A DNA stretch of 64,000 nucleotides from Hydractinia symbiolongicarpus (GCF_029227915.1 NC_079876.1:27315828-27379827), one strand, 5' to 3'; counted from the first letter of the stretch, positions 18,940 to 31,060 are shown. Made by a program: numbers and translations. The notes: a model not told the origin generated them from the letters alone.

Positions 18940-19515
18940 CTTTTGCTATCACGTTTTTTAAAGGAATTACGTCGTCAGTATGTAAAACAAAAAGTACAGT
19001 AGAATCAGTTATTCTCCCAGTTCTTTAATCGTGTCAACTAGAAGAAGCGGATTGATTTCTGGTGGCTTCTTCATTGTAGCACATCTCCTTAGCATTATGT
19101 TTTAATGTGTCAACAATTTCAGTGCATTTGCGGTAGAGCTCCTCAGGTGTTAAACTAATGTCTTTTTTATATAGACTTGACAATAATGGTGGAAATTTTC
19201 TCTTAACAGGTGGAAGTTAATTCACCGCAAATGCATTTTAATGTTCACTAAACAAAGATAACCTCACTGCCCTTTTACCAGTGGAAGATATTGCAGATAA
19301 AAACGCATGTCCAACTTTTTGTCCGGTGTAATGCGGTGTAAAAAATTCCGCAAATTTTAGAAGCTTTGACATTCTTTCTAAAGTTCTTATTTTATTTACA
19401 AGGAAGATTTGTGGGGCTTGTGTGAGTAAGACCTGGAGGAACAGCTGCTGTAACCTCATACAAAATGGCTGCCACGTGTGAACATGTTTCACCAAGCCTT
19501 AGAACAAGAAAAAAA
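18940..19515 (-). pseudogene. SWIM zinc finger / YqaJ-like nuclease remnant
   Basis: On the minus strand: RLGETCSHVAAILYEVTAAV, the second half of a SWIM zinc finger (CxH), followed by NLPCK-stop-NKNFRKNVKASKI. Further on, EMCYNEEATRNQSASSS and RTGRIT resemble the entry into a YqaJ-type exonuclease domain. This combination is common in cnidarian multi-copy genes. Several stops and frame changes break it. A second, independent remnant lies at 42.6-43.7 kb. Confidence 0.55.
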
Positions 19516-20084
19516 CTATAAAAAAGTTCATTTTTAGCTACTTTATCATACAAAGTTGTCACTATTCTGAGAATTTGTGTTTACGTTTTTATAAACATTA
19601 TAAGTATTATCTTTATATCACAATTAAATGTAACTTACCCAGCCATGCAAGTTCAATGTCCAGCTATAACATTTCCAATTTTGCCAACAACGATGGTGAT
19701 GTTCCTCTGTTGTGCGCTATGATGATCTTACATCAGAAGTGAACACAACACCACAAGGTAAATGTAGATGCTTAACTGTTTATACCCAATGAGGAAGAAA
19801 ATACTGTTATGCTTGCAACGATTTGTAATTTGCTATTGCTTCTGGACTAAAAATTCCTAGTTCAATAAAAGAAAAATAACTAAAAAGCTGCAGAATTATT
19901 TTACAAAATACATAGCTACATAACAAAGGTTCTTACATGAGATTTTATCTGATAATAAAAAAGGTTATGATACGAAAGTGGTGGCAACTCGGTAGGATAT
20001 TTATAAGTACATTTTGGCAATCCAATCAACATCACTTTTTCCTTATATCTTCAATATTTAGGTTTTCCTCAAATTCGTACATGT
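19516..20084. other. Non-coding gap before the piggyBac element
   Basis: AT-rich, no supported coding frame. It ends at the TTAA target copy (20085-20088). Confidence 0.5.
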
Positions 20085-20164
20085 TTAACTCTTTCTATAC
20101 CACGTGAATTTCATGGTAAATTTGGTAGCCCTTGAAAAAGCCTCATATCTTTTGATTGAAACAT

Positions 20165-21215
20165 TATTAGGAAATCTATGACCCCTCAAAAGAAAGGTAA
20201 AAGATCAAGGATTCCAAATAAAAAAAAAAATTTCAAAATTCATAATGGCCAAAATCCATAATGGCGGAAAAGCTGTTGAAATTTTTAGAGAAAATGGTAA
20301 GTTTTTATATTCTCTTGTTTCTAACTTGTTTTCACATAGTTGTAGGGTGATTTCTTTGCTTAAAAAGTTGTACCCCATTATATTTCTGACACTTTACAAA
20401 AAATTTCAGGTCAAAAGGACTATTAGTTCCGGAGTTATGGTCAAATTAAGCCGGTTTCTTATTTTAGTAAGAATGTAACCGTAAAATATTCATAAAAAAT
20501 GGAAAAGTGTACCCTAAATAAAGTCTAATAACATAATACTTACTAGTTCCTAGAAAGTCAATGACCCCTCAAAAGAAAGGTAATGTATCAAAGATTTTTA
20601 TTGTGAAAAAAAAAAGAAAATCTAAACCGGTTGAAATCCATAATGGCGGAAAAGATGTGAAAATTTCTTCAAAATTGTGCGTAAAAATGAATTATTTGAT
20701 CAAAAAATGACTTCCACTTGGTTTTAGAGTGATGTTTTTGCTTACAAAGTTGTACCCCATTATATTTCTGACACTTTGCAAAAAATTTCAGGTCCAAAGG
20801 ACTATTAGTTCCGGAGATATGGTCAAACTAAGCCGGTTTCTTATTTTAGTAAAAATGTAACCGTAAAATATTCATAAAAAATGGAAAAGTGTACCCTAAA
20901 TAAAGTCTAATAACATAATACTTACTAGTTCCTAGAAAGTCAATGACCCCTCAAAAGAAAGGTAATGTATCAAAGATTTAATTTTGAAGAAAAAAAAGAA
21001 AATCTAAACCCATTGAAATCCATAATGGCGGAAAAGCTGTGAAAATTTCTTCAAAATTGTGCGTAAAAATGAATTATTTGATCAAAAAATGACTTCCACT
21101 TGGTTTTAGAGTGATATTTTTGCTAACAAAGTTGTACCCCATTAAAATTCTGACACCTTGCAAAAAATTTCACGTCCAAAAGACAATTAGTTCCGGAGAT
21201 ATGGTCACATGAAGC
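20165..21215. repeat. 382-bp tandem repeat, about 2.7 units, inside the piggyBac element
   Basis: ATGACCCCTCAAAAGAAAGG starts at 20178, 20561 and 20943, spacings of 383 and 382. Each unit also contains AATCCATAATGGCGGAAAAG and TTGTACCCCATTA and ends near TTAGTTCCGGAGATATGGTC. Units 2 and 3 are very alike; unit 1 is more diverged. It lies in the 3' region of the transposase transcript. No coding capacity. Confidence 0.85.
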
Positions 21216-21324
21216 AGCCTCCTCCTATTTAGAGAATTATCGTAAACCGACGAATAATCGGTTCAAATCCTAATAAAGAACAGGAATACAAACAAAAGAA
21301 AATTTGCACAAATGAATGTTTTTC

Positions 21325-23617
21325 CTAGTGTTTGAATGTTGTATTCCACTTCTGAAAACAATTATTTTCTTTTGTAAAGTGCAAATAAACATCACATTGT
21401 GGAGCAGAACACTTCGTGTAAACACGGACTTGCTTCTTCAACTCTGCGTAACAGACTTTACAATTTCGTTTCTCTTCGGTGAATACCGGCATATGTTCAG
21501 TGTTATATCTCTTATCAATGGGAGCTTGGAAGTTATTGTAAACAGGAGGATCTGCATACTCTTCCATACTGGTTAGTTGCCTGATAACAGCCTCTCGAAA
21601 AACAAGCAAAGCGTAAGACTTAGGTCGCTTGAGCCCCGGAACATCAGGGTTACGGGAGCGATGCAATTGAAACAGTATGAAACCGTTGACTAAACCAATG
21701 TCGATCATGTGGAAGAACAGAGTTTTCCACCACCTTACACATTTTCGCAGCATGTTGTATTTTGCTAGATATTGGTCGGATTTATCTACACCATTCATAT
21801 AAGAATTGTACCGTTGGATGCATTCTGGTTGTCTAACCGTAACTGTAGAAAATTTACCATCAGCTTTGACTTTCCTTTGTACTTCAACAAATTTATCTGC
21901 CCTGTCAATGGTGCTCACCATGGTAACCACTTTGTTGTCTTTCCATTGAAGACACAACGCTTTATCTTCACGGCTCCATCTCATAGCTCCCCGGTGTTGT
22001 TTAGGTGCCCAGCTCTTTTTTCCTCCCTTCATCGAATCCGGAAAACCTTTTCTGCTTTCAACCACTGTTCCACAAGACGGAGTTTGGTGTTTGAGAAGAT
22101 CAATGACCAAAATGCATGACGTGTAAAAGTTGTCAAAGAAAATATGATATCCTTGATTCAAGAAGGATTCTGCCAAGGTCATCACAACACCATATCCAAG
22201 CCCGTGTTTTGGATGGACAACTCCATCCCCACTCCCCGTGTAAACACTAAAGTCACATGTATAACCAGTCTTGCTGTCGGCAATTACCCAGAGTTTGATA
22301 CCAAATTTAACCGGTTTGTTCTTGATATACTGGCGGATACCAGAACGATGTTTCGACTTGACAAGGCGCTCATCAACTGCTAAGTTTTGTTCTGGTTGGA
22401 ACAGCGTGCGGCAACGATTTCTAAAATGATCGATGAACGGTGCGACCTTCTTTAGCTTATGACCTTGTTCCTCCTCCTCAGGATCCACAACATGTAGCAT
22501 GGACAACAAAGCGTAGAACCTACTCCTGGACAGCATCTCCCTTGCCCATAAACCATGAAACAGTGATTTGACACTCCAGTATCGGTCGTGTCGCGGTAGC
22601 CGCACGATACCCATGTACATAAGTAAAGCGATAAATTGCTTCATCTCGTGGACAGAGGTTTCTTTCCATGACCCATCTTTTTTTGCACAACTTTTCTTTT
22701 TGCTGATGTTTCTCCAGCCATATGTATTAGTATGCTTCACTATATCCTGAATCAATTCCTCACTAAAGAATAGTTGGAAAAAATCAATTTCTTGAACGCC
22801 GCGTATCAATGGAACATCACAATGCAATCCTGGGTCACGTGTCGGAGTAAAATCTGGTAGAATGTTTGGAGTATCTGGATCATCATAACTCTTGGTATTC
22901 TTATGTGCTACTGGCTCCTTATTAGCTGGCTTCTTATTGGCTGGTTTCTTGTTAGCTGGCTTCTTTTTACCTTTTTTTGTAGAGGTATGTTTCTCGCAAA
23001 TGTTTTCTTTGTTATCGCAGTCATCATCGGTTGACCCCAAATCAATAACCTGTTTTCGAGGACGGCGCGTGCGACGAGAAATTCTCGTACTGGGCTCATT
23101 AGTGACTGTGGCATGGTCAGGAACATTATTATTGGCACAGAATGTTAGAGAAACAGCAGAATTTAGAGCAGTTACTTGACTTTCATTGTTCAACGTTTCA
23201 GTCGAGTTTGTGGACAGCGGCGGTGGCGGTGAAGAAGGAGGCGGTGATGAGCGACCGACAAGATTGCTTTCAACATCAGCATTTGGATCACTAAAAATAA
23301 AAGGAAGCAATCACCCTGAGAAAAGTCTTACCATCACCTTTTATTGAGACTGTTTAAAAGTAGACATCAAGTATGTTACATAAAATAATTACAAGACAGG
23401 TTCCAAGCGAGAAACGCATAAGCACAGAAAAAGGACGATAAAGCACTTACTTTTCATCCCAATCCGAGTAGTAACCCAATAAAGCATTATCTATTCTTTC
23501 TTCTTCGTCACTACTGAGGCCCCCATGACATGAATCGATGTCAGAATCATCAGTTTCAAGCATATAATTGACAGCATCTTCAAGAGAAATTCTCCTTGAG
23601 CTTCCAGCCTTCGCCAT
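21325..23617 (-). CDS. piggyBac transposase (two exons, 710 residues)
   Basis: Exon 1 is 23617-23451 (starts MAKAGSSRRISLEDAV, acidic N-terminus, ends at donor GTAAGT). The intron is 23291-23450 (160 bp, acceptor TTTTTAG). Exon 2 is 23290-21325. The junction keeps frame (AA|T). Features: Pro/Ser-rich segment, a basic stretch with KKPAN-type five-residue repeats (about residues 165-182), then the DDE_Tnp_1_7 domain from about residue 225. Catalytic Asp: D362 (LAVDERL), D442 (FFDNFYTS) and D558 (MNGVDKSDQ). A C-terminal Cys-rich region (CKVCYAELKKQ ... CSAPQCDVYLH) matches the DNA-binding zinc domain of the family. Excision and insertion at TTAA is the expected reaction. Starting at the exon 2 Met instead would lose the N-terminal acidic part. 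Confidence 0.92.
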
Positions 23618-23823
23618 TTTGTTTTTTGAATGTTTGTGATGTTGCTGGCCCGAATCTACAACTCACACGGAAACGAAAATACTTGAATCTGATTGGCTGA
23701 TTCAAAAGCCGTATTTTGAGCTTTTATAGCCTGCGAGACGACCAGTGGTTGTTTCACAATTCGATTTTGAAGTCATCAGTCCCACAGGACTGATTTTAGC
23801 TGGGGCGGTATAGAAAGAGTTAA

Positions 23824-24119
23824 ACTAAACTATAGCCTGCAAAACACGTCTTCTCTCTTTGACGGAATAACTGAACTCGGTTCTATAATTTCATAATGAC
23901 TGCTCATTCTGTTTTTTCCCGCGACCGAGAGAATTATACGAATAATTCACCAATTTACAAACCAGGGCCATCGGTGTATTAAGACATCTATTCAAAAATA
24001 ACAAATCAATTTTTACAGATTTAAAAAAAAATGTTAAGCACAATTAATTTTTTCAAAAAATTGATTTCATCTTGACAAAAGCAAATTTAAATTTCTTCAG
24101 AAAATCAAAAAATGTAATA
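23824..24119. other. Non-coding gap
   Basis: AT-rich, no coding frame or named repeat. Confidence 0.4.
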
Positions 24120-24465
24120 TTTAATTTCCCTAGTGGTTCCAATTTACCCCAGCTGATCCTTGCCGCTTAGTTTACCGTGATATAGGAGTTTGCTCACTCC
24201 CGTCGCTCTCTTGAGATCCTGTAAGAAGCATAGCAAGGACTTTTTGTCTTGTCTTTGGGTTTGATGGTCCCACTTGTTACTGCAGTCCAGTAGGGAGGCA
24301 GAGTTTGTTCACTTTGCCTTCGGGATTGACGATCTTGCTGCCCTGGGTCAATTTAGAAGCTTTACAAGGGGGTTTGATATTCTGATCTTGTCTTCGTGGT
24401 TTGACACCCACGCACATCACCCCAGTCACGGCAGGCCGGCACTGTCATTAGGTTGACCCACCGCA
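24120..24465 (+). repeat. Modules of the structured repeat family at 24.2 kb
   Basis: Several units aligned with those at 35.34-35.58 kb: TTTACCCCAGCTGATC, then TAGCAAGGACTTTTTGTC with GGGTTTGATGGTCCC, then AGTTTGTTCACTTTGCC, then CAAGGGGGTTTGATATTC with hairpin CGTGGTTTGACACCCACG and closing CACCCCAGTCA. No coding frame. They lead directly into the conserved stem-loop at 24466. Confidence 0.6.
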
Positions 24466-24555
24466 GCAATGATCTGTGTAAGGCTGAGTGTTGGGCGCCC
24501 TTAACACGTGTAAAACTACAGCCAGGTTCACAACTCCTGGCGCACAGATCGTTGC
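24466..24555 (+). repeat. Conserved stem-loop module, copy at 24.5 kb
   Basis: GCAATGATCTGTG (24466-24478) pairs with CACAGATCGTTGC (24543-24555), 13 pairs with one G-U. It encloses the family core TAAGGCTGAGTGTTGGG ... TTAACACGTG ... CACAACTCCTGGCGC. The copies at 35.6 kb and 41.0 kb keep the core but have different, still complementary, closing stems. Confidence 0.65.
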
Positions 24556-25030
24556 CTGCTTTAGTTTATTCTAAGATTTATCCGTTTAAGGATAGTCTTG
24601 TCATAATAAGTTTTATTTATTTTACGTGTGCCTATTAATTCATTTTGAATTGCCTATCTGTTTTGTTTGTTGTCTTTTTATGCTGTTTTTTTTTTGTTTG
24701 TTTTTAAGTGTTTTGTGCTATGCCACTGTTTTACTCGTCCGCTTCAATGGTCAATGTTTTTTCTAAGAGAATCCTTGTTAAAGGGTAGGATTTTGCTGTT
24801 ATGCAGAATCTTTGGAGGGTTACAACTTCTATAATAATTAATTAACCAGCCGTCATTAGACAAGTTATATCACAACAGCCAGCTGTTTTGTCACTTCATC
24901 ATCATTTTTGTGATCGAAAAAAGATTGCATTTTCTCGAGAGGAGTACAACCTCTAGCTTATTTCCAAAGACCTAACAGGTTGAATTCATCATTGCGATGC
25001 CTTGCCACCTCTTTGTAAATTATTTTCTTT
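24556..25030 (+). repeat. Tail of the structured repeat family at 24.6-25.0 kb
   Basis: After a T-rich linker the segment holds AAGGGTAGGATTTTGCTG and GGAGGGTTACAACTTCT. It continues with CAGCCGTCATTAGACAAG, the hairpin GAGGAGTACAACCTC (about 24940), ACCTAACAGGT, the terminal GAATTCATCATTG (24982-24994), and CTCTTTGTAAATTATTTTC. The last 90 bases are nearly identical to the 16.7 kb copy. Confidence 0.6.
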
Positions 25031-26948
25031 CACATCTGTTGCAGTACCGCCATATTGGATGAAATGTTGCAATAAAATGAAATATATAGTTTCTTTTTTT
25101 GCCAATCAGTTACTTGTACATATCAGTTTGCATGGGCAAATTTCAAGGAGTACCAATACTCTTTTAGTTTTGGTTGGTTTATCCAGTTTTACTCTGATAC
25201 TCATAAGATTTATTACTTCTCCCAATTTGTTTTTTGATACAACATTGAAATGGATATTTGATGGTACCTTTAATAGTAAAAATAATAATTTAATTGTAAA
25301 AGTAATAATTAGAATAAAGTTATGCACATACATGTAGATATATACATAATATACATAAGTTAAAACATCATGAATAGGCTTTTGAAGGGAAAATATAAAA
25401 AACACTCGACATAATTAGATCTTCTAGATAATTACTAATAACCTGTTTATTTTCATTACGTGCAGTCCTACTTCTCAGACTACCCCTTTTATAATGTTTG
25501 CAACTCAACTTTATCTTCAAGGCCAAATGCTTATTGAACTTGTCGCGGTTGTTTACAATAGCAATAATTTCCTTAAAAAGCATTAAGGCTGCATGTTGAA
25601 AGTGATAAACACCCTTGCTTTTGTTTGCATTTTTTTTTTCGTTATCGTTCTTTCAAAGCAGTTACTTAAATCTAAATCTTGCCATTTAAGTGTTCTGAAT
25701 TCCACTACCTTTTTGACTAACTGATGATAATAACAGCCTGGCGAAGACCTGTTGCCTGGAACTAGTTCATTCACAAAAATTTTAACAACGTGATAAAAAT
25801 ATTCAGAGAAAAGTGGCAATTTTTTAAGGCCTTGTAGATCTGATGCGGCATTGCTTAAGGCCGATATAAATGAAGAATAATTAGAAGAATAACTTAGTAT
25901 ATTAATATTCTTCCATTATTTATTTCCCCGTGTATCTTGTAGAAGAATAAAAATTCTTGTATTTTTTTTTCGACATTCTTTGAATTGAAAACAAGGTAAA
26001 TCAAATCAGTTTGATTATATTCAGCGAAGAAAGAATATTCAAACAATGAGTTGTGTACAACATTAGCATACTTCTAAATATAAAAATCTGATCCACTGTC
26101 ATCTGGATGAATAATAGCAACATGTTCGGCGTCAGCTACACCAAAGCAATATCGAAACTGCAAGGGTCGCCTTTTTTCATGTTCGTACTCTTCTTACTCT
26201 TCCCTGGTACTTGGAACTTTCTAGTAGATGCCTCTCAGCGTATTTTATATCTCAGTGTATTTTATATCTCTGCACAAACAACAGGTATGGGCTGCGAAAT
26301 AGTTGTTTTATGGATCCAAAATTAAAACATTAGGCTTTCATGCGACTCGCCAGTGCCCAAGAAACAAAGAGTAACAGCTAATTTTTCTTCAAGTTTCTAG
26401 AAGAGGGTGAAAATGTCTGTTAGTTATAGCATTTTATCTCATTTTACCCCCTGCAGTGATGTACACCCTTGAAACCCACGATGTAACCTCGTTCTCACTG
26501 TCCTCCAGGAGCTATACAGCCCTGGGTTCGAGGTTGCCAACAGCACGAATACTCATAATGGAACATAGAGGAACATGGATTTAAGGTTGCAAATAAAAGT
26601 ACTATGCGTCTGAAATATGCTTACTACAAAAGCTGCTGTATTCATTCTTTTATAACGTCGAAAACTTTAAAAATCTCTGAGTAATTAAGCCATGATAAGC
26701 GCCACTATCTCTTCTTAACCGTTTCTTAACCTAAACTGTGCGCTTTTAACAAGGCTTTTTTCTTTTACTATTTTTAATAGCGCTATTGCAAGTAGCAATG
26801 ATAGTAATAAAGAGTGACTGTAATAATCTTCCGTGTATATGTTTGAGAAATAACGAAAGAATATGAAATTAGTAGGCAGGTGTTAAAATATTCTTTTGAT
26901 ATTTTTACGTGTATGTACCAAAAAACATATTAGAAGAATATTAAGAGA
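25031..26948. other. Non-coding stretch
   Basis: AT-rich with only short frames and no recognisable domain, promoter or splice pattern. Between about 25.85 and 26.05 kb AGAAGAATA-type words recur, again near 26.93 kb and 28.0 kb, which hints at a low-copy AT-rich repeat. Confidence 0.4.
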
Positions 26949-27430
26949 ACTAGTCGATAAGACAGGATAAAAAAGAAAAAGAATCGTCATATGATTTTTG
27001 ATGACGTCAGCAACCCACCCACAAAAAAAATTATCTATTGTGTAAGCATACAGTGCTGATCAAGAAAAGGAATATGCTTGAGTGTTTTTGATGAGCGGTT
27101 AATGAGATATAAGGGTTTAAAGATTTTGCTGACGTACGTAATGGCCCTGTTGCCTTCATCATATAGATCTTAAAACGCTCTGATCAAGAAAATGTATAGG
27201 ATCATGTATTTTTGACAAACAGTTGCAGAGATAAAGGGTTTGAAGGTTCTTTGATGACTTCATCAACCCGTTCATTTCGAAACGGACTTGAGAACCCAGG
27301 TTTGGGAGAATTACCCAAATAAGTCGTAGGTGGTCCCTAGTTACCCACGCGGTGAAAACTCATTGACGTCACCACCTCGTTTCCAAGTTATTTGGCCTCA
27401 GAGTTTTAAGTGCACTGTAATGGCTTTATT
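26949..27430 (+). repeat. ACTAGTCG-ended non-autonomous element, copy at 27 kb
   Basis: It begins ACTAGTCGATAAGACAGGAT and shares with the 39.3-39.96 kb element, in opposite orientation, GATGACGTCAGCAACCCA, AACGGACTTGAGAACCCAG-type words and the AAATTACCC/GTTACCC stretch. A shorter relative lies at 37.39-37.57 kb. Repeated TGACGTCA-like motifs occur along it. No coding frame. Confidence 0.6.
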
Positions 27431-27827
27431 AATTTAATATACTTTCCTTTGACTTGATTATTATAACATTAAAGTTTGGTAAATTACATAACAATTTTAT
27501 AGGCGATGTTTTACAGACTTTATCAAAGAAAATATACTCCAGTTTGCAAAAGTGACAGACAGACACCGACCCCACTTATTGCCCCATTCAACCCTTGTTT
27601 TATATGTCAATAGATTGCACGGATTAAAGAACATTTGATGACAGAAGAGGATTCCAGGACCTCCTAATGACCACTTAGTGGATCCCGTATTAGAGGTGTC
27701 CCGCCTGGAATTCTGACACCCCTTGGTTGAGGCTTTGGAGCGAAACCGATTGGTGTCAAGTTCGGGATTTTTTTTCACTGATATTGTGTATCCTGCAAAA
27801 AAGAAAGTTTTTCGGCAGTAACTTTGG

Positions 27828-27995
27828 AGAAACAAAACCTCTATGATTTAACCCTAGAGGGTTGCAACTATAGTAGAACCAGCTGTCATTAGACAAGAAA
27901 TATCATTACAGCTAGCTGTTTTATCACCTCATCATCAATCAACTTAACAGGTTGAGTATTTCATTGTGCCTTGCTGCAATGTTCAAAATTTTCTT
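27828..27995 (+). repeat. Tail fragment of the structured repeat family
   Basis: It contains GAGAAACAAAACCTCT, AGAGGGTTGCAAC, CAGCTGTCATTAGACAAG, AACAGGTTGAG and the variant terminal GAGTATTTCATTG (27954-27966), in the same order as the 24.8-25.0 kb copy. The 5' parts of the family are absent. Confidence 0.55.
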
Positions 27996-28199
27996 CTCTT
28001 TAAAAAATGAATATTCTTTGTGAATATTCTTCTGTGTATATCGGCCTTAAGACAACATAAGTCATTCAATGTCAGATATATGTGGGATGTTTACGTTTGT
28101 GGGCTCTTTCCCAAGTCACTGTTCTATTTAAAAAAAAAAATTTTTTTTAGACAAAAGCCATGCCTGCTTAAAACCTTCCTTTGTAGGTAAAGGATATTT

Positions 28200-28790
28200 C
28201 TGATTGCTCTGGTATATCTGGCGGGACTCCATAATCCAACACTTCCTGTACTTAATCATTACTATGCAATATCTGTCTTTTCCCTCTATCCGTAACGTTT
28301 TGAATCCTGGTATATGTTTCTTCTTGTGTATTCCCTCAAAAGTAAATATAGCCTCTGTAATTGTGTCATATGTTATTTTCTTTGGTATTTCATTAACAGT
28401 ATCATAGCTACATTCTCCATCTTCTCTACGTATCTATTGTACCATTCGCCCTTGAAAGACAGATTTTTCATATGTTTTATGCCATTTGCGAGTTGCACTT
28501 TCTAGATACCTTCAGAAAGGACATCTGGCACTGTTTTAACCACATTTCTTGCCAGTGTGATATCTTCTACTTGCTTTCTTGCTTCACAAAAAGAGCCCTA
28601 CTCTATTACTTTACATCCTTGTAGGTTATGATATTTCTTGTTTTTTGCCAATGTGTACAAATCCGTGTTAAATTTGAGTTTATAAAATCCACTTTCCTGT
28701 CCCTTATTACGTCCACTATTTGGCATTGGAGCTCTGACTCATTATATATCCTTTTGCTTAGATTTTTTCCTGTTCCTCAATAAAGAATCC
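28200..28790 (-). other. Possible decayed coding remnant, not identified
   Basis: Reading the minus strand in overlapping frames gives fairly protein-like stretches (for example EARKQVEDITLARNVVKTVP and YNRYVEKMENVAMI) separated by stops. I recognise no family. It may be an old transposon gene or chance. Confidence 0.2.
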
Positions 28791-30214
28791 TAGTGATAAA
28801 GTTACAAGATTGGTATACTTCATTTGCAGTACTATCAGCATTTGACTTGCTTGATATGTTACCTTCGTCAAGCCATGTTGAAGACATCACTCCCACAATC
28901 ATCTGTACTGAAATTATCATCGTTTTCTTTAACCTTTTCTGTGTTTTATAGCCACATTAGAACTGGAATGTGTTTGTTCAGTACAGCCTAAATCCATCTC
29001 TGTGAAGGGGAGAATACAATATAACAGCTTTTTATTATTTTTTTGTAATGCTCACTCCGTTGTCTTGTTCCGTTGAATTTAGTTCTGAAAACAAATTTTC
29101 ATTTGTAGGGGCCACTTCCTTTAGACCAGAAATTTTTTGTTGTTGTTCTTAACTCAAAATATCACTTACTTTATTCAAATTTTGACCTGAGTTGTGGCAT
29201 ACGGAAATTAAATACATACAGTTTATATTTTTATTCAATAGTATTTTAGTTAGAATTTAGCAATAAAAATAATTTTTTGAGGAATCTAAATTTATTCACT
29301 TCCTTATTAACTGAGTAAGGCGAGTAAAACAAGGAGAGAAGTTTGTAGAGAAGCGTATATTTTAAATTCTCCGTAAATTTGCCAATTACTGATGTCTTGC
29401 TATTGATTCAATCAGTTTTCCTTTCCCAGACACGCAATTCGCAAATGTTTTTTCGATTTGTTCCATTGGTGAATGAAAAACTGCAGATAGAACATTAAAT
29501 GTGCTTGGCTCGTCAATGTAAGTGAACTTTTTTATCGGAATGTAGTGGTACACTTATGGGCGTACCAGTGAAAAACAATAAAAAAGCGTGTGTGTTGGTA
29601 GAATCCCGACCCTCTGTTCTTGACGTGTTCGCTTAAGCCTCATGCATGATAATTGAACTCGTCTAAGGGGGGCCTCTTCTAGAATAAAAAATACAGTCAT
29701 TCCACCATGTTAAAAAATTCCAGCTATTTAGGTACAGACCAAATAGAATTATCTTATTCTACTTAATAAAAAAGCAAATTTGTGAAGACAGTAGTGAAAG
29801 AAGAATCCTTGAAATGAGTGAAGGTTAGTGTCTAAGCCATTTTGGGCTGCCGCATCTCATATGCATTTCTTATTTTATTCTGTTAAACTCAACCAATAAG
29901 AAGTCAAGTGTGCGTAGTGTCAGTTCTGCAAACGTGACTATAATATATACGAACTACAAACATATAAATGAAAATAAACCGTCTTTTACAGGCTTGGATA
30001 GATACAAGAACAAAGGCTCATAAAACAAAGATTATATAATACTTAAAAACATAGTATAATCTGCGGAATGATAAAAGGCAACAACGCTGAGGACTGTATC
30101 GAAAACTAAACCAAAAACTGCATAAAAAATACTAAAAACGATTGCATAGCATAAGTCTAGGAATAGTTGAAGTGCCAATCGAAAGTGAATAGGTGTAAGG
30201 AAGAGAAATAAAAA
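28791..30214. other. Non-coding stretch
   Basis: AT-rich, nothing recognised. Around 29450-29520 the sequence resembles 36185-36250 (TTCCATTGGTGAAT shared), too short to classify. Confidence 0.4.
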
Positions 30215-31060
30215 TTAGGCGAAATGTGATTCAATAACCTGTTGGGCGGACAGGCGCTGCGCCAGGGGCATATAAAGGAAAAGATACATGGCATCAGATT
30301 GCCAATCACCCAAAAGTGAGATGAAATCTAAAGTAACACCCGCTTCTAATACAAAGGTAGCACCACCACGTCGGAAGGAATGGGTCCCATACTGAGAAGC
30401 AGGAATGCCTAACTCTAAAAATACCTGCTTTATACAAGACATAAATGACTTATAGGTAAAAACGCAGGAGTAGAAAAGTCTCTCTAGCAAAAAACCTGGC
30501 TATTAGGTAAGGCTGCCGTGGTAAAAGAAAATGCCTGTTGGACAGCTGTAAAGGGACAAGGAGGAGCCTGGGATAGCCGCCAACAGAACAGTAACTGTAC
30601 GCTGACCAAGTTGAATGGTTTTGCTCCATCGAACCGTTAATGTAATACCTGTACTAGAATACACAAAGTCTGACCTAGTAAATTGGCGCTTAGGATCAAA
30701 CGGGGCATCAGAATGAGGAAGTATGTGTGCCTTACAAAACAACCCAGAAAAGGCCACAAGGCAAATTGCCCAAAAGGAGGCATGGAGACTGCAATTTAAA
30801 TTAAGACGGGACCACATACAAATAAGCAAATCAGGCAAAATAGGCAACTTGGGCTGTGGAGGTTTATTAAGTGTACGTTTAATACCCTTAAGGACTGTTG
30901 ATAAAGTCCAGTTGTGGGAAAGTGGATTGGGAAAACCCATCTCACGATGCAAGAGACCAACAAAATTGATATACTGACAGACAAAAAAACTATTAGAGGT
31001 GGGTACTAGTGACATCGACATCAGATCGCAAAACTTCCAGTAGGTGGCATAATGCAAACG
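30215..31060 (-). pseudogene. DIRS tyrosine recombinase remnant
   Basis: The upstream frame (31057-30503) holds the SAM-like N-terminal region (YWKFCDLMS ... GFPNPLSHNWTLSTVLKGIK) and the start of the catalytic part. The downstream frame (30490-30215) holds YGTHSFRRGGATFVLEAGV with the HxxR motif, LLGDWQSD and a Tyr-containing MYLFLY. The two are separated by a stop or frame change near 30495. The first catalytic Arg region reads LFCKAHILP where relatives have an Arg before KS/KA, so the Arg appears lost. Not functional. Confidence 0.75.

Larger units (their letters stand above)
20089..23819 (-). mobile_element. Complete piggyBac element, 3,731 bp, TTAA flanks
   Basis: The left end reads CTCTTTCTATACC and the right end GGTATAGAAAGAG, a perfect 13-bp inverted pair. 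TTAA lies immediately outside at 20085-20088 and 23820-23823, the hallmark of piggyBac insertion. The minus-strand transposase has an intact two-exon frame with the three catalytic Asp. About 1 kb between the left end and the transposase stop is a 382-bp tandem repeat. Intact ends, target copies and open frame suggest a young, possibly active copy. Confidence 0.92.

Noticed and set aside
21772-22119. 115-codon plus-strand frame
   Set aside because: Antisense shadow of the piggyBac transposase.
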